Shown: positions 10,801 through 19,035, counted from the first letter of the stretch. The stretch: 64,000 nucleotides of DNA from Bradyrhizobium mercantei (GCF_001982635.1 NZ_MKFI01000006.1:355113-419112), one strand, 5' to 3'. Numbers and translations are program-made. Notes: generated by a model from the sequence alone, not told the origin.

Positions 10801-13800
10801 GACGGCGCCGTGAACCAGGTGTCCCAGAACGCGCCGGTCGGCAGCTATACCGGCCTCACCGCGTCGTCCGTGGACGTCAACGGACCGGCGGTCACCTATA
10901 CGATCGTCACCGACACCTCCAATGGTGGCTTCGCCGTCGATCCCTCGACCGGCCAGGTGACCGTCGCCGATTCCACCAAGATCCCCTACAACCCTGCCAG
11001 CCCGAGCTACGACGTCACGGTTCAGGCCAGCGACGGCACGGACACCAGCCAGCAGACCTTCACCATCAACGTCATCCAGAACACGCCGCCCGTCGCCAAC
11101 GACGATGCGGTGTCGGCGACCGAGGCCGGCGGCCTCAACAATACGGTGCCCGGGACCAATCCGTCCGGCAACGTGATCCTCGGCACCGGCGCGGCCGGCG
11201 CCGTGCAGGACACCGACACGCAGGACGCCTCGTCCGCGCTGAAGGTGGTCGCCGTCCATACCGGGCCCGAAGGCGGATCGACGGGAACGGGAACGGTCGG
11301 CTTGGCACTGGTCGGCCTCCACGGCACGCTGACGCTCAATGCCGACGGCTCCTACACCTATTCCATCAACCAGACCGACGCGGCGGTGCAGGGCCTGCAT
11401 ACGTCGGCGGACACGCTGACCGACGTGTTCAACTACACGATCGCGGACACCGGCGGGCTGCAGGACACCGCAACGCTGACCATCACGATCCACGGCGCCG
11501 ACGACCTGCCGCAGGCGGTGGCCGACACCGGCACGATGACCGAGGACGCCGCGCCGACCTCGTTCAACGTGATCGCCAACGACACCAAGGACCCTGATTC
11601 CACCGCGGCGAACACGATCTCGCTGAGCGGCGGCATCACCGTCACCGGCCCGGCCGGCGAGACCTTCGCCAACAGCGACGCCACCGCGTCGATCGTCAAC
11701 AACCAGGTGCAGGTGACGCTGAACAACGCGGCGTTCCAGCAGCTTGCGGTCGGCGAGCACGCCACCGTCATCGTGCCCTACACGCTGACCGGCGACGCCG
11801 GCGAGACTTCGACTGCCAACCTCACGGTCACCGTCAACGGCGTCGACGACCTGCCGGTGGCGGTCGACGACAGCGGCAGCATGACCGAGGACCAATCGGG
11901 TCACGCATTCACAGTTCTCACCAATGACACGCTCGATGCCGATCACGGCGCGCCGAACAATGTCACGGTGGGCGCGGTCGCGAACCTGGTGGCGCCTTCG
12001 GGCGAGGGCATCGACCTCAGCGACATCAGCGTCAGCGTCAACGCCTCGAACCAGGTCGTGGTCAATCTCGGCGCCGATTTCCAGAAAATGCAGGACGGCG
12101 AGACCGCCACGTTCGACGTTCCCTACACGCTGCATGGCGACCAGGGCGCCACATCGAATGCGACGCTGCACGTCACGGTGAACGGTGCCAACGACGCGCC
12201 GGTCGTTACCAACGTCACGTTCAACGGCGCCAACAGCGCGACCGGCAATACCGATCTCGTCGTCAACGATCCGGCCGACGGCGCACCGTCGACCACGGGT
12301 CCCTTCAAGCTCATCAGCGGCAGCCTGCTCAGCGGCGCAACCGATGTCGACGGCCCGGGTCCGCTGGTCGTCCAGGCCGGCACTTTCGCAACCGCGCACG
12401 GCACGGTCACGATCCAGTCTGATGGCGACTTCGTCTACAAGCCCGCGGTCGGCTACACCGGGACCGACACCTTCACCTACCACGTCTCGGACCAGAATGC
12501 CGGCGCCTCCGGCCCCGGCATCGGCACCGGAACGGTGACCATCAACGTCGCCGCGCCCAAGGTCTGGTACGTCAACGCCGATGCGGCCACCGACGGCGAC
12601 GGCTCCTCGGAAAATCCCTTCAACAATCTCTCGCACTTCAACGGCGCCGGCGGCGTCGACGGCGCGGGCGACACCATCTTCCTCGAATCCTCGTCCGGCC
12701 ACTACACCGCCCCGGCCGGTGGCCTTCAGCTCGAGAACGGCGAACAGCTGATCAGCCAGAGCGCCGGCCTCACCGTGCCCGACGGCGGCGCCGGCACGGT
12801 GACGCTGGTGTCGGCGAGCGGCGCCAATGCCGTGATCGACGGCGGCGTCATCCTCGGCAGCAACAACAACATCCAGGGCGTCGATTTCGGCTCGAGCTCG
12901 ACCTTCGCGCTGTCGGGCGCCAATGTCGGCACTGCCACGATCGACAATATCAAATCCGGCGTGATCAACAACACCGGCACCGGCGGTGCGGTCAGCATCA
13001 CCGGCTCTGGCAACGCGCTGAACATGGACTTCTCGTCCGTCACCTCGAGCGGCGGCACCAACGGCATCGTGATCAACGGCGCCAGCGGCACCTTCCACGC
13101 CCATGGCGGTGCGATCTCGAATTCGTCCGGCTCCGACGTCTCGCTGAGCTCCGGCTCGCTGAATTTCGCCTACGACGGCACGATCAGCGACAACACCGGA
13201 TCCACCGTCTCGGTGGCCAGCATGACCGGCGGGACGCAGAGCTTCACCGGCGCGATCAGCAGCAACGGCGGCACCGGCATCGGGCTGACCAGCAATACCG
13301 GCGCGACGATCAACTTCACCGGCGGCATGAACCTGTCGACCGGCGCGTCGACCGCGTTCAGCGCCACCGGCGGCGGCACGGTCAATGTCACCGGCAGCAA
13401 CAACGCGCTGACCACGTCGACCGGCACCGCGCTCGACGTCGAGAACACCCAGATCGGCTCGAGCAACCTCACCTTCAAGAGCATCACGTCGAACGGCGGC
13501 TCCAACAACGGCATCATCCTGTCGAACACCGGCACCGCCGCCGGCAATGGCGGGTTGCATGTCACCGGCGACGGCTCGACCGCGGGCAGCGGCGGCACCA
13601 TCGCCAACAAGACCGGCGCCGACGGCAGCACGACGCAGGGCAGCGGCATCTACCTGAACAACACCAAGGATGTTGAGCTCTCCTATCTGGCGATGCACGA
13701 CTTCCAGAACTACGGCATCGTCGGCACCAACGTCACCGGCTTCACGATCGGCAACACAACGGTGACCGGGACCAACGGTACCAATGTCGGCGGCATCGGC

Positions 13801-15648
13801 GAAGGCGACGTCTACTTCACCGGCCTGTCCGGCACGGCGTCGGTGACCAACTCGACCTTCACGGGCGCAGCGCTCGACGCGTTCCATGTCTTCAACAACG
13901 GTGGTCAGACCCTCAACCGCATCACCATCACGGGCTCGACCTTCGCCACCAATACGGCAGCGGGCAACCAGTCGGGCGACGCCCTGGTGTTCCAGGCCAC
14001 CGACGGCACGTTCAACGCGACCATCCAGGGCAACAGTTTCACCTCGGCGCGCGGTGACCTGTTCCAGCTCGATCTCCACGGCGGCGTCAGCTCGGACCTC
14101 GTGCTGGGTGGCGCGACCCCGGCGCTGGGCAACAGCTTCTCCAACAACAACCAGAACATCGTCTCGGGCGGCGGTGGCATCACGATCAGCTCCGGCGGGG
14201 CGGGCGATCACGCCAACCTGACCTTCAACATCTCGAACAACACCATGCGCGATGCCCTCGGCACCGCGCTCGGCATCAGCACCGGATCGGGAGCAAGTTC
14301 GTTTACAGGCACGATCGATTCCAACACGATCGGCGTCGCCGGCGTTGCGAACAGCGGCTCGGCCCAGGGCAGCGATATCGGCTTCGTCACGATGGGTGGC
14401 GCCAATTCCAGCGTCACGATCACCAATAACCATCTGTACCAGTACAACGACGACGGCATCTACTTGCAGACTGGTGATGCGGTCGACGGCGGCAACGCCC
14501 TTTTGACCGCGATCGTGATGGGCAACACGGCGTCCAACCCGGGCGCGTTCGGCAATCATGGCTTCGAGCTGAATGCCGGCACGATTGGCACCCCCGCCGA
14601 CGCGCAGAGCGTCTCGCTGACGCTCGGCGGCACCGGTGCCCAGGAAAATCAGTTCCTCGGTTCGGGCGCGAATGGCGGCACCGATATTCGGCTGCGCGAT
14701 CGCTTCAACACGACCGTCGGCCTGCACGCGGGCGACGGTTCGTCCTACGGCGGCGGCGCGACCGATACCGCCGCGATTTCGAGCTATGTCCTGTCGCACA
14801 ATACGGTCACCACGGCGCCGTCAATCAGCGTCGCGGCGGGCAGCACCAACGGCTTCGGCGCATCGCCACTGCTCGCCGAGGACGGCGGTGTGCAGGCCGC
14901 TGTCGCGACCCCGGGTGAAACCCACCTGACCCAGAGCCAGCTCGACTCGGTTGTGTCGGTGGCGATCCATCAATGGGCGGCCGCGGGCATCAGCGGGACC
15001 CAACTCGCCGCGCTGCAAGCCGTCACCTTCAGCGTCGCGGACCTCGCAGGTCAGGTCGTCGGCCTGGAAAGCGCCGGTCACATCACGATCGATAGCGACG
15101 CTGCCGGCCACGGCTGGTTCATCGATCCGACTCCGGGGGACAATTTCGAGTTCACACAGGCCCTCAACGCGTCCGGCACCGATCTCCTGACCAGTTCGTC
15201 GACGGCGGCCGCGGGTCATCTCGACCTCTTGACCGCCGTGGTCCATGAACTGGGACACGTGCTCGGCCTCCCCGACTCCAGCTCGCCGGCCGACGTCCAC
15301 GACCTGATGTATATCGGCCTCTCCGACGGCGAGCGGAAGCTGCCCGGCGCGGCCGACGTGGCGCAGGCCAACGGCACGACGGCGACCGCCGGTCACACAC
15401 AACAGAACTTCGTGTTCACGCAGACCGATACGTTCGCCGGCCAGCAGACGGCGAACACGGCTCCCGCCATCCTGACCCACTCCGACTACTTCGCGTCGTT
15501 TGCGCAGAATGCCCAGACGCCGTCCGATCTGTTCAGCGGGCAATCCAACGCCGCGCCCTGGTGGACGGGTCACGAGACGCAACTCGCCGCCATGGGCGGA
15601 GCGGTGGTCGACAATCATATCCAGGTCCATCACGATCTGATCGTGTGA
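7813..15648 (+). CDS. Giant modular surface/secreted protein: cadherin-like repeats, VCBS/Ig-like modules, beta-helix, C-terminal metzincin-like domain
   Basis: 2611 residues. The ATG at 7813 is chosen over a GTG at 7807 because AGGAG at 7803-7807 sits five bases before it. Order: residues 1-63, a short lead without a signal peptide; 64-1089, ten ~100-residue cadherin-like repeats (VVEGAA, VGITASS, TGVITVADPTKIDYE, QTFTIAVTD in each); about 1090-1582, VCBS-type and Ig-like modules (GTLTLNADGSYTY; DGDFVYKPAVGYTGTDTFTY); about 1583-2350, a Gly/Asn/Ser/Thr-rich right-handed beta-helix starting VWYVNADAATDGDG; the C-terminus holds HELGHVLGLPD (residues 2478-2488) followed by LMY, like the zinc-binding helix and Met-turn of metzincin proteases. 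The missing signal peptide and repeat architecture suggest type I secretion and a role in adhesion or biofilm; the zinc motif adds a possible protease or self-processing activity. The secretion genes are not in the window. Confidence 0.93.
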   Translation: MTTIPAYTIGGLTRPELHLDPTGHIILDPAAQSFADTYGLQYLYLGCPPGTLWPPIPGFLSPPTDTNSGANTVVEGAAANTSVGLTAHADSLIGLPVTYSLVSDSSNGGFKVDPNTGVVSVANPAKVDFESSGGSYVVNVQATDGIFVSSQTFTIAVSNAPPSTPTDSNAAANAVNEGAAVNTLVGITASSADVNGPGVTYSLTSDSSNGGFKIDPTTGVVTVADSTKVDFESAPGHAYSITVQASDGHGGVSSQSFTINVNDVPISTPVDANPAANSVVEGAAANTLVGITASAVDPNGPPTTYSLAGDTSVGGFKIDPNTGVVSVADPTKLDYESAPGHAYTITVHATSGATTTSQTFTIGVTDAPPSAPTDTDATTNSVVEGAAIGTVVGVTAHSTDINGGPVTYSLIGDAHGFTINAATGVISVADPTKIDYETSGPGHAYTITAQASDGTLTSTQTFTIGVTDVAPSTPVDVNAAANSVVEGAAAGTAVGITASSTDVNGPAVIWSLTSDSSLGGFGIDPNTGVITVADPTKIDYEGSGPTHSYTVTAQASDGAGGTSTQSFTIAVNDAPPSAPVDTDSTVNAVVEGAAAGTTVGITASSTDVNGPPVTWTLIGDTSVGGFTINSTTGVISVADPTKIDYETSGPGHSYTVTAQASDGLQASSQTFTIAVTDVAPSTPVDTDVAINTVVEGAAAGSTVGITASSTDVNGPAVTWSLVGDSHGFTINATTGVVTVADPSQIDYESSGPGHAYTITAQASDGTLASTQAFTIDVTNAPPSTPIDNDVTANTVVEGAAIGTTVGVTALATDPGGSAVTWSLTGDSSLGGFGIDANTGVITVVDPTKLNYESSGPTHSYTVIAQASDGAGGTSSQSFTIAVTDAPPSTPVDTDLSANTVVEGAAIGTTVGVTASSIDVNGPPVTWSLTGDAHGFAIDPNTGVITVADPTKIDYETSGPGHAYTITAQADDGAGGTSSQTFTIAVTDVAPSTPVDSDGAVNQVSQNAPVGSYTGLTASSVDVNGPAVTYTIVTDTSNGGFAVDPSTGQVTVADSTKIPYNPASPSYDVTVQASDGTDTSQQTFTINVIQNTPPVANDDAVSATEAGGLNNTVPGTNPSGNVILGTGAAGAVQDTDTQDASSALKVVAVHTGPEGGSTGTGTVGLALVGLHGTLTLNADGSYTYSINQTDAAVQGLHTSADTLTDVFNYTIADTGGLQDTATLTITIHGADDLPQAVADTGTMTEDAAPTSFNVIANDTKDPDSTAANTISLSGGITVTGPAGETFANSDATASIVNNQVQVTLNNAAFQQLAVGEHATVIVPYTLTGDAGETSTANLTVTVNGVDDLPVAVDDSGSMTEDQSGHAFTVLTNDTLDADHGAPNNVTVGAVANLVAPSGEGIDLSDISVSVNASNQVVVNLGADFQKMQDGETATFDVPYTLHGDQGATSNATLHVTVNGANDAPVVTNVTFNGANSATGNTDLVVNDPADGAPSTTGPFKLISGSLLSGATDVDGPGPLVVQAGTFATAHGTVTIQSDGDFVYKPAVGYTGTDTFTYHVSDQNAGASGPGIGTGTVTINVAAPKVWYVNADAATDGDGSSENPFNNLSHFNGAGGVDGAGDTIFLESSSGHYTAPAGGLQLENGEQLISQSAGLTVPDGGAGTVTLVSASGANAVIDGGVILGSNNNIQGVDFGSSSTFALSGANVGTATIDNIKSGVINNTGTGGAVSITGSGNALNMDFSSVTSSGGTNGIVINGASGTFHAHGGAISNSSGSDVSLSSGSLNFAYDGTISDNTGSTVSVASMTGGTQSFTGAISSNGGTGIGLTSNTGATINFTGGMNLSTGASTAFSATGGGTVNVTGSNNALTTSTGTALDVENTQIGSSNLTFKSITSNGGSNNGIILSNTGTAAGNGGLHVTGDGSTAGSGGTIANKTGADGSTTQGSGIYLNNTKDVELSYLAMHDFQNYGIVGTNVTGFTIGNTTVTGTNGTNVGGIGEGDVYFTGLSGTASVTNSTFTGAALDAFHVFNNGGQTLNRITITGSTFATNTAAGNQSGDALVFQATDGTFNATIQGNSFTSARGDLFQLDLHGGVSSDLVLGGATPALGNSFSNNNQNIVSGGGGITISSGGAGDHANLTFNISNNTMRDALGTALGISTGSGASSFTGTIDSNTIGVAGVANSGSAQGSDIGFVTMGGANSSVTITNNHLYQYNDDGIYLQTGDAVDGGNALLTAIVMGNTASNPGAFGNHGFELNAGTIGTPADAQSVSLTLGGTGAQENQFLGSGANGGTDIRLRDRFNTTVGLHAGDGSSYGGGATDTAAISSYVLSHNTVTTAPSISVAAGSTNGFGASPLLAEDGGVQAAVATPGETHLTQSQLDSVVSVAIHQWAAAGISGTQLAALQAVTFSVADLAGQVVGLESAGHITIDSDAAGHGWFIDPTPGDNFEFTQALNASGTDLLTSSSTAAAGHLDLLTAVVHELGHVLGLPDSSSPADVHDLMYIGLSDGERKLPGAADVAQANGTTATAGHTQQNFVFTQTDTFAGQQTANTAPAILTHSDYFASFAQNAQTPSDLFSGQSNAAPWWTGHETQLAAMGGAVVDNHIQVHHDLIV
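8002..11079 (+). repeat. Ten tandem ~300-base repeats inside the giant protein gene
   Basis: The DNA encodes ten consecutive cadherin-like repeats of roughly 100-105 residues. Repeats 4 to 9 are the most alike, sharing long runs such as the coding for ADPTKIDYETSGPGHAYT, while repeats 1 and 10 have diverged most. Such arrays change copy number by recombination and are prone to assembly collapse. Confidence 0.9.
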
Positions 15649-15673
15649 TCGAGCGTCACCGCGTCCAGAACAA

Positions 15674-15699
15674 CGCCTGCCGGCAAAACCCGGCAGGCG
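15674..15699 (+). terminator. Likely transcription-ending hairpin after the giant gene
   Basis: A perfect 10-base stem (CGCCTGCCGG / CCGGCAGGCG) with a six-base loop lies 25 bases after the stop codon. No T-run follows, so it may be a Rho-dependent or mRNA-protecting hairpin and not a classical terminator. Confidence 0.5.
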
Positions 15700-15914
15700 C
15701 GCCGCGGCCGCGAACATTCGCATCGATCACAGCAATGCAACATTCGCTCGCGACAACGACGCAAATGCATCGCGCGCTCGAACAAAAATCGCAGAGATCA
15801 AACAATCGTTGAGGTTGCACTTGGCGTAAAACACGCTATCGTGCAGACGTTGTCGACGTAGACATCATTGTCTCGCATTTTTCACAAATCTTAGGACGTA
15901 TTCGCGGAGGACCG

Positions 15915-16415
15915 ATGGCCGATCCGTTTCTTTCCGAAATCCGAATGATGTCGTTCAACTTTCCACCCAAGGGCTGGGCCTTCTGCAACGGTCAGTTGAT
16001 GCCTATCAATCAGAATCAGCCGCTGTTCTCGTTGCTGGGCACGACCTATGGCGGGAACGGTCAAACCAATTTTGCCCTGCCCGACCTGCGGGGCCGGGTG
16101 CCGATCAGCATGGGCGCCGGCTACCCGCTCGGCCAGCGCGCCGGCGAGGAGGCCCACACGCTCGTCATCAACGAGATGCCACAGCACAATCATTTGGCCA
16201 ATGCCGCCAACAGCAACGGGACCCAACCGATCAATGCGGGCGCCTATCTCGGCGGCTTCAACAACGGCTACAGCACGTCGACGGCCAACGTCACCACGCT
16301 CAATCCCTTGACCGTGGGCATTGCCGGCGGCAGCCAGGCCCATCAGAACATGCAACCGTTCCTGACGATCAATTTCAGCATTGCCCTCCAGGGCATTTTC
16401 CCCTCGCAGACCTGA
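15915..16415 (+). CDS. Phage tail collar domain protein (MdpB-like), copy 1
   Basis: This 166-residue protein opens with the family signature (PFLSEIRMMSFNFPPKGWAF, CNGQ, LFSLLGTTYGGNGQ, FALPDLRGR) of the tail-collar domain found in phage tail fibres and in the so-called microcystin-dependent protein family. It ends with NMQPFLTINFSIALQG, also conserved. It starts at an ATG behind GGAGG. It heads a run of three related genes separated by exactly 12 bases each, which implies one operon and hetero-oligomer formation. No capsid, terminase or baseplate gene is near, so this is not a prophage remnant by content. Its true role in bacteria is not established; an exported or surface fibre is plausible. 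Confidence 0.93.
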   Translation: MADPFLSEIRMMSFNFPPKGWAFCNGQLMPINQNQPLFSLLGTTYGGNGQTNFALPDLRGRVPISMGAGYPLGQRAGEEAHTLVINEMPQHNHLANAANSNGTQPINAGAYLGGFNNGYSTSTANVTTLNPLTVGIAGGSQAHQNMQPFLTINFSIALQGIFPSQT

Positions 16416-16427
16416 CGAGAAGCGCCG

Positions 16428-16952
16428 ATGGCACAACCTTATGTAGGCGAAATCCGTATGTTCGGCGGCAATTTTGCCCCGGCGGGATGGAATTTCTGTG
16501 ATGGCAGCCAGTTGGCAATTTCCGAGTACGAAACGCTGTACAATCTGATCGGCACCACTTATGGCGGCGACGGCCAGGTGACCTTCGCAGTCCCCGATCT
16601 GCGTGGCCGTCTGCCAATTCATATGGGCACTGCTAGCAGCGGCACGACCTACAACATCGGGGAAGCGGGCGGCGTCGAGACCGTAACACTCACGACGCAG
16701 ACGATCCCGCAGCATTCCCACGCCTTCATCGCTTCGACGCAGACCGGCACCGGAACGAACCCGCAAGGTAATGTTCTCGATCAGGTGACCGGCACGATCG
16801 CCATGTATATCGACGGCCAGCCGCCCGATGGTCCGATGGCAAGCGGAATGCTGACGAACACGGGCGGCAACCAGCCACACGAGAATTTGCAGCCGCTGCT
16901 CTGCGTCGGCTTTATCATTTCGCTGTTCGGCATTTACCCGACCCAGACCTAG
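16428..16952 (+). CDS. Phage tail collar domain protein (MdpB-like), copy 2
   Basis: This 174-residue paralogue of the preceding gene has the same frame of motifs: PYVGEIRMFGGNFAPAGW, FCDGSQLAI, LIGTTYGGDGQ, FAVPDLRGRLPIHMG, a His-containing IPQHSHAF segment, and an ending of LQPLLCVGFIISLFGIYPTQ. It starts 12 bases after the first copy. The middle part, between the His segment and the C-terminal motif, differs from the other two copies, as expected for subunits with different binding surfaces. The ribosome binding site is weak (GAGAAG), consistent with coupling to the previous gene. Confidence 0.93.
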   Translation: MAQPYVGEIRMFGGNFAPAGWNFCDGSQLAISEYETLYNLIGTTYGGDGQVTFAVPDLRGRLPIHMGTASSGTTYNIGEAGGVETVTLTTQTIPQHSHAFIASTQTGTGTNPQGNVLDQVTGTIAMYIDGQPPDGPMASGMLTNTGGNQPHENLQPLLCVGFIISLFGIYPTQT

Positions 16953-16964
16953 GAGCGCGACAAC

Positions 16965-17498
16965 ATGGCCGACCCTTTCGTCGCCGAGATCCGCATATTT
17001 CCGTTCAATTTCGCTCCCAAGGGCTGGGCCTTCTGCGCAGGTCAGATCCTGCCGCTCTCGCAGAATACGGCGCTGTTCTCGCTGCTCGGCACCACCTATG
17101 GCGGTGATGGCAAGTCGAACTTCGCGCTGCCCAACATGCAGGGCAATGCGCCGCTGGCACCCGGACAGGGGCCTGGGCTATCGCTGTATGACCTCGGAGA
17201 GACCACCGGCTCTCCCTCGGTGACGCTGCTGCAAAGCGAAATGCCGCTTCACAACCATCCCGTGAACGTCGGTACGCAGGATGTCGCCGACGTCGCGGTG
17301 CCGAGCCCGACCCGCATCCTGGGCAAGTCGAGAAGCGCCTCCGCCTATGTGCCCGGGAACCCGACGCCGACCCTGGTCCAGATGAACGCCGCCATGATCG
17401 GCATGACGGGCGGCAACCTCGCGCACAACAACATGCAGCCATACCTCACTTTGAATTTCTGCATTGCGCTGCAGGGTGTGTACCCGCCGCGGAGCTGA
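16965..17498 (+). CDS. Phage tail collar domain protein (MdpB-like), copy 3
   Basis: This 177-residue third paralogue carries PFVAEIRIFPFNFAPKGW, FCAGQILPLSQN, LFSLLGTTYGGDGK and FALPNMQGNAPLAPGQGPG. It departs from the usual LPDLRGR motif (here LPNMQGN). It ends NMQPYLTLNFCIALQGVYPPRS, close to the end of copy 1. AGGAG lies upstream of its ATG, and the 12-base spacer repeats that between copies 1 and 2. Copies 1 and 3 look closer to each other than to copy 2. An acetyltransferase gene begins seven bases after its stop codon. Confidence 0.93.
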   Translation: MADPFVAEIRIFPFNFAPKGWAFCAGQILPLSQNTALFSLLGTTYGGDGKSNFALPNMQGNAPLAPGQGPGLSLYDLGETTGSPSVTLLQSEMPLHNHPVNVGTQDVADVAVPSPTRILGKSRSASAYVPGNPTPTLVQMNAAMIGMTGGNLAHNNMQPYLTLNFCIALQGVYPPRS

Positions 17499-17505
17499 GG
17501 CTGCT

Positions 17506-18063
17506 TTGACGCCCCACGCTACTTTAGCTGATGCGCCTGCGTTCGGCTGGGCGCGCGCGGCGGAATCCGGCTGCCGCCTTCGCCGCCTGTCGGAGGCCGA
17601 TCTGCCGTTCCTCGGCCGGCTCTACGCCTCGACGCGCGCCGAGGAGCTGGCGCCGGTGCCGTGGAGCGAGGCGGACAAGGCCGCCTTTCTCGATCAGCAA
17701 TTCCGCGCCCAGCACGCGCATTACCAACGGTACTATCCGAACGCCGACTGGCTGGTGATCGCGCGCGGGGATGAGGACATCGGCCGCTTCTACATCGAGC
17801 GCTGGCCGACCCAGCACCGCATCATCGACGTCGCCTTCATGCCGGCGTACCGCGGTAAAGGTTACGGCGAAGCGCTGCTGCGCGATGCGATGGATGAGGC
17901 GGCCGCTGCCGGCAAGGACGTCTCGATCCATGTCGAGAAGCTCAATCCGGCGATGCGCCTCTACCGCCGGCTAGGCTTCGTCACCGAGGAAGACAAGGGC
18001 GTCTACGACCTGATGCGCTGGCGCGCGTCAGGAGAAGCCGACCGTCAGGTGAAGATCGCCTGA
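17506..18063 (+). CDS. GNAT family N-acetyltransferase
   Basis: This 185-residue acyl-CoA-dependent acetyltransferase has the GNAT acetyl-CoA loop RGKGYG within VAFMPAYRGKGYGEALL, followed by a beta-strand/helix pair ending MRLYRRLGF, the typical motif B. I place the start at TTG 17506, five bases after GAGG; an upstream in-frame start would overlap the third tail-collar gene by dozens of codons. It is the fourth gene of the tail-collar operon. The acceptor is unknown, but its position suggests it could modify the collar proteins or a small molecule linked to them. Its last 19 bases overlap the end of a convergent gene. Confidence 0.88.
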   Translation: MTPHATLADAPAFGWARAAESGCRLRRLSEADLPFLGRLYASTRAEELAPVPWSEADKAAFLDQQFRAQHAHYQRYYPNADWLVIARGDEDIGRFYIERWPTQHRIIDVAFMPAYRGKGYGEALLRDAMDEAAAAGKDVSIHVEKLNPAMRLYRRLGFVTEEDKGVYDLMRWRASGEADRQVKIA

Positions 18064-18347
18064 TAGCCGTTGCCGTCGCCAAGCGGGCCAACCGGCACCA
18101 TGAAGATCTCCATCACGCCGAGCGCCGGATGCCGCACCGGATAGATCGCCTGCGGCAGCCACGCGCCCGTCGGCCCCGCGAACAGCAGCGAGAACGCGCC
18201 GCCCGGCCGGCCGCTGTTGCCGGCGGGCTCGACCTTGACGAGCCTCAGCGCCACGACGTTATCGGCCGCCTGCATCTCGAACACCGCATCCCGGTGCGGC
18301 GTGAAGTCATCAATATGCAGCTTCGCGAGATCGACGGTGGATGTCAT
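18045..18347 (-). CDS. DUF6916 domain protein
   Basis: This 100-residue protein starts at ATG 18347 (MTSTVDLAKLHIDDF). The pattern FSLLFAGP ... LPQAIYPVRHPALG ... EIFMVPVGP ... YQAIF is that of the DUF6916 family, small cytoplasmic-looking beta proteins that are commonly found next to tail-collar/MdpB genes. It lies on the opposite strand and overlaps the last 19 bases of the acetyltransferase gene tail to tail. The repeated association suggests it works with the collar proteins, perhaps as a chaperone or structural partner, but this is inference. A longer open frame exists upstream of ATG 18347 but has no family similarity. Confidence 0.85.
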   Translation of the reverse strand: MTSTVDLAKLHIDDFTPHRDAVFEMQAADNVVALRLVKVEPAGNSGRPGGAFSLLFAGPTGAWLPQAIYPVRHPALGVMEIFMVPVGPLGDGNGYQAIFT

Positions 18348-18427
18348 GCGCACGCCCCTGTTGCTTTCGACGTGTAACACACGCTGCGGCGATGCGGTCA
18401 AGGTTTCTGCCGGACGCCCACTCCCGC

Positions 18428-18518
18428 CGTCATTCCGGGGCTGCACCCTTCCGCGTCATTCCGGGCTCGCGCCAAGTGGCGCGCCCTCAGGTGCGCAATT
18501 GCGCACCGGGGAATGACG
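18428..18518. repeat. Palindromic intergenic repeat, family C copy 1
   Basis: The element is bounded by CGTCATTCCGGG and GGGGAATGACG and contains the palindrome GGTGCGCAATTGCGCACC near its right end. A longer copy is at 40465-40590 and the GTGCGCAATTGCGCAC core recurs in the family D copy at 29745-29889. Confidence 0.85.
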
Positions 18519-18614
18519 AGCGGAGACTGGTTGCCCCTGCCACTGAGTTGCCCGACGGCGCAAGTCCCCGAATCAAAAATATTTCTCTTTATCAGAAAAT
18601 AAACTCAATGCTAT

Positions 18615-19030
18615 AAATCCGAAGTCTCGCCCGACACGAGGGGCGCTTCGCGGTCGTCACGAACGCGGGTCGAGATGCGGTGGACGCTGAGTGCGCAACT
18701 GACGAGTGCTCACGCAGCGGACGGTGAAGTCGTGTGGTCCTGACGCCCTCATGGTAGGTGTCTCTCGAATTGCGCGGTGCGCGTTGCGGAGACGGTGACA
18801 AACAAGCCAAGTCTCGCCGGGGAGAGCACGAAGTAAGCCGTAGCCCATCGCGCAGGGAAAGCCGGGTTGTTTCCGGTTACACCTGTGGTCCTACCCCCGT
18901 GCTTTCTACCTTTTGCACGGGGCCCATGGGTGCGATCGGCACCCGGCTTTCCCTGCGCCCTCTGTTTCGGAGGAGGGCAAGTAAACGCAAGACTCGGACG
19001 CATCGCGCCGCGAGAATGCAAAGCTATATC
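18615..19030. repeat. ~400-base structured repeated element (non-coding)
   Basis: No credible gene is present from 18348 to 19264. This central part has nested inverted repeats: 18850-18867 with 18941-18958 (18 bases perfect, GCGCAGGGAAAGCCGGGT), 18895-18902 with 18915-18922 (CCCCGTGC), and a small GGGTGC/GCACCC hairpin at 18928-18944. From memory, very similar stretches (GGGGAGAGCACGAAGTAAGCCGT then CGCAGGGAA...) occur in many Bradyrhizobium genomes; I could not check this. It could be a non-autonomous mobile element or a structured RNA. Any short open frames here are chance. Confidence 0.6.
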
Positions 19031-19035
19031 CATCC

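Noticed and set aside
8002..11079. Regular direct repeats that could suggest a CRISPR array
   Set aside because: The units are ~300 bases, in frame and encode cadherin-like modules; there are no short repeats with unique spacers.
9934..14799. A 1621-codon reverse-strand frame inside the giant protein gene
   Set aside because: Composition is Arg/Gly/Val-rich without domains, and the + strand frame has ten recognisable repeats; it is a shadow of the repeat DNA.
15915..17498. Prophage
   Set aside because: Only the collar domain is phage-like; no integrase, capsid, terminase or attachment site is seen.
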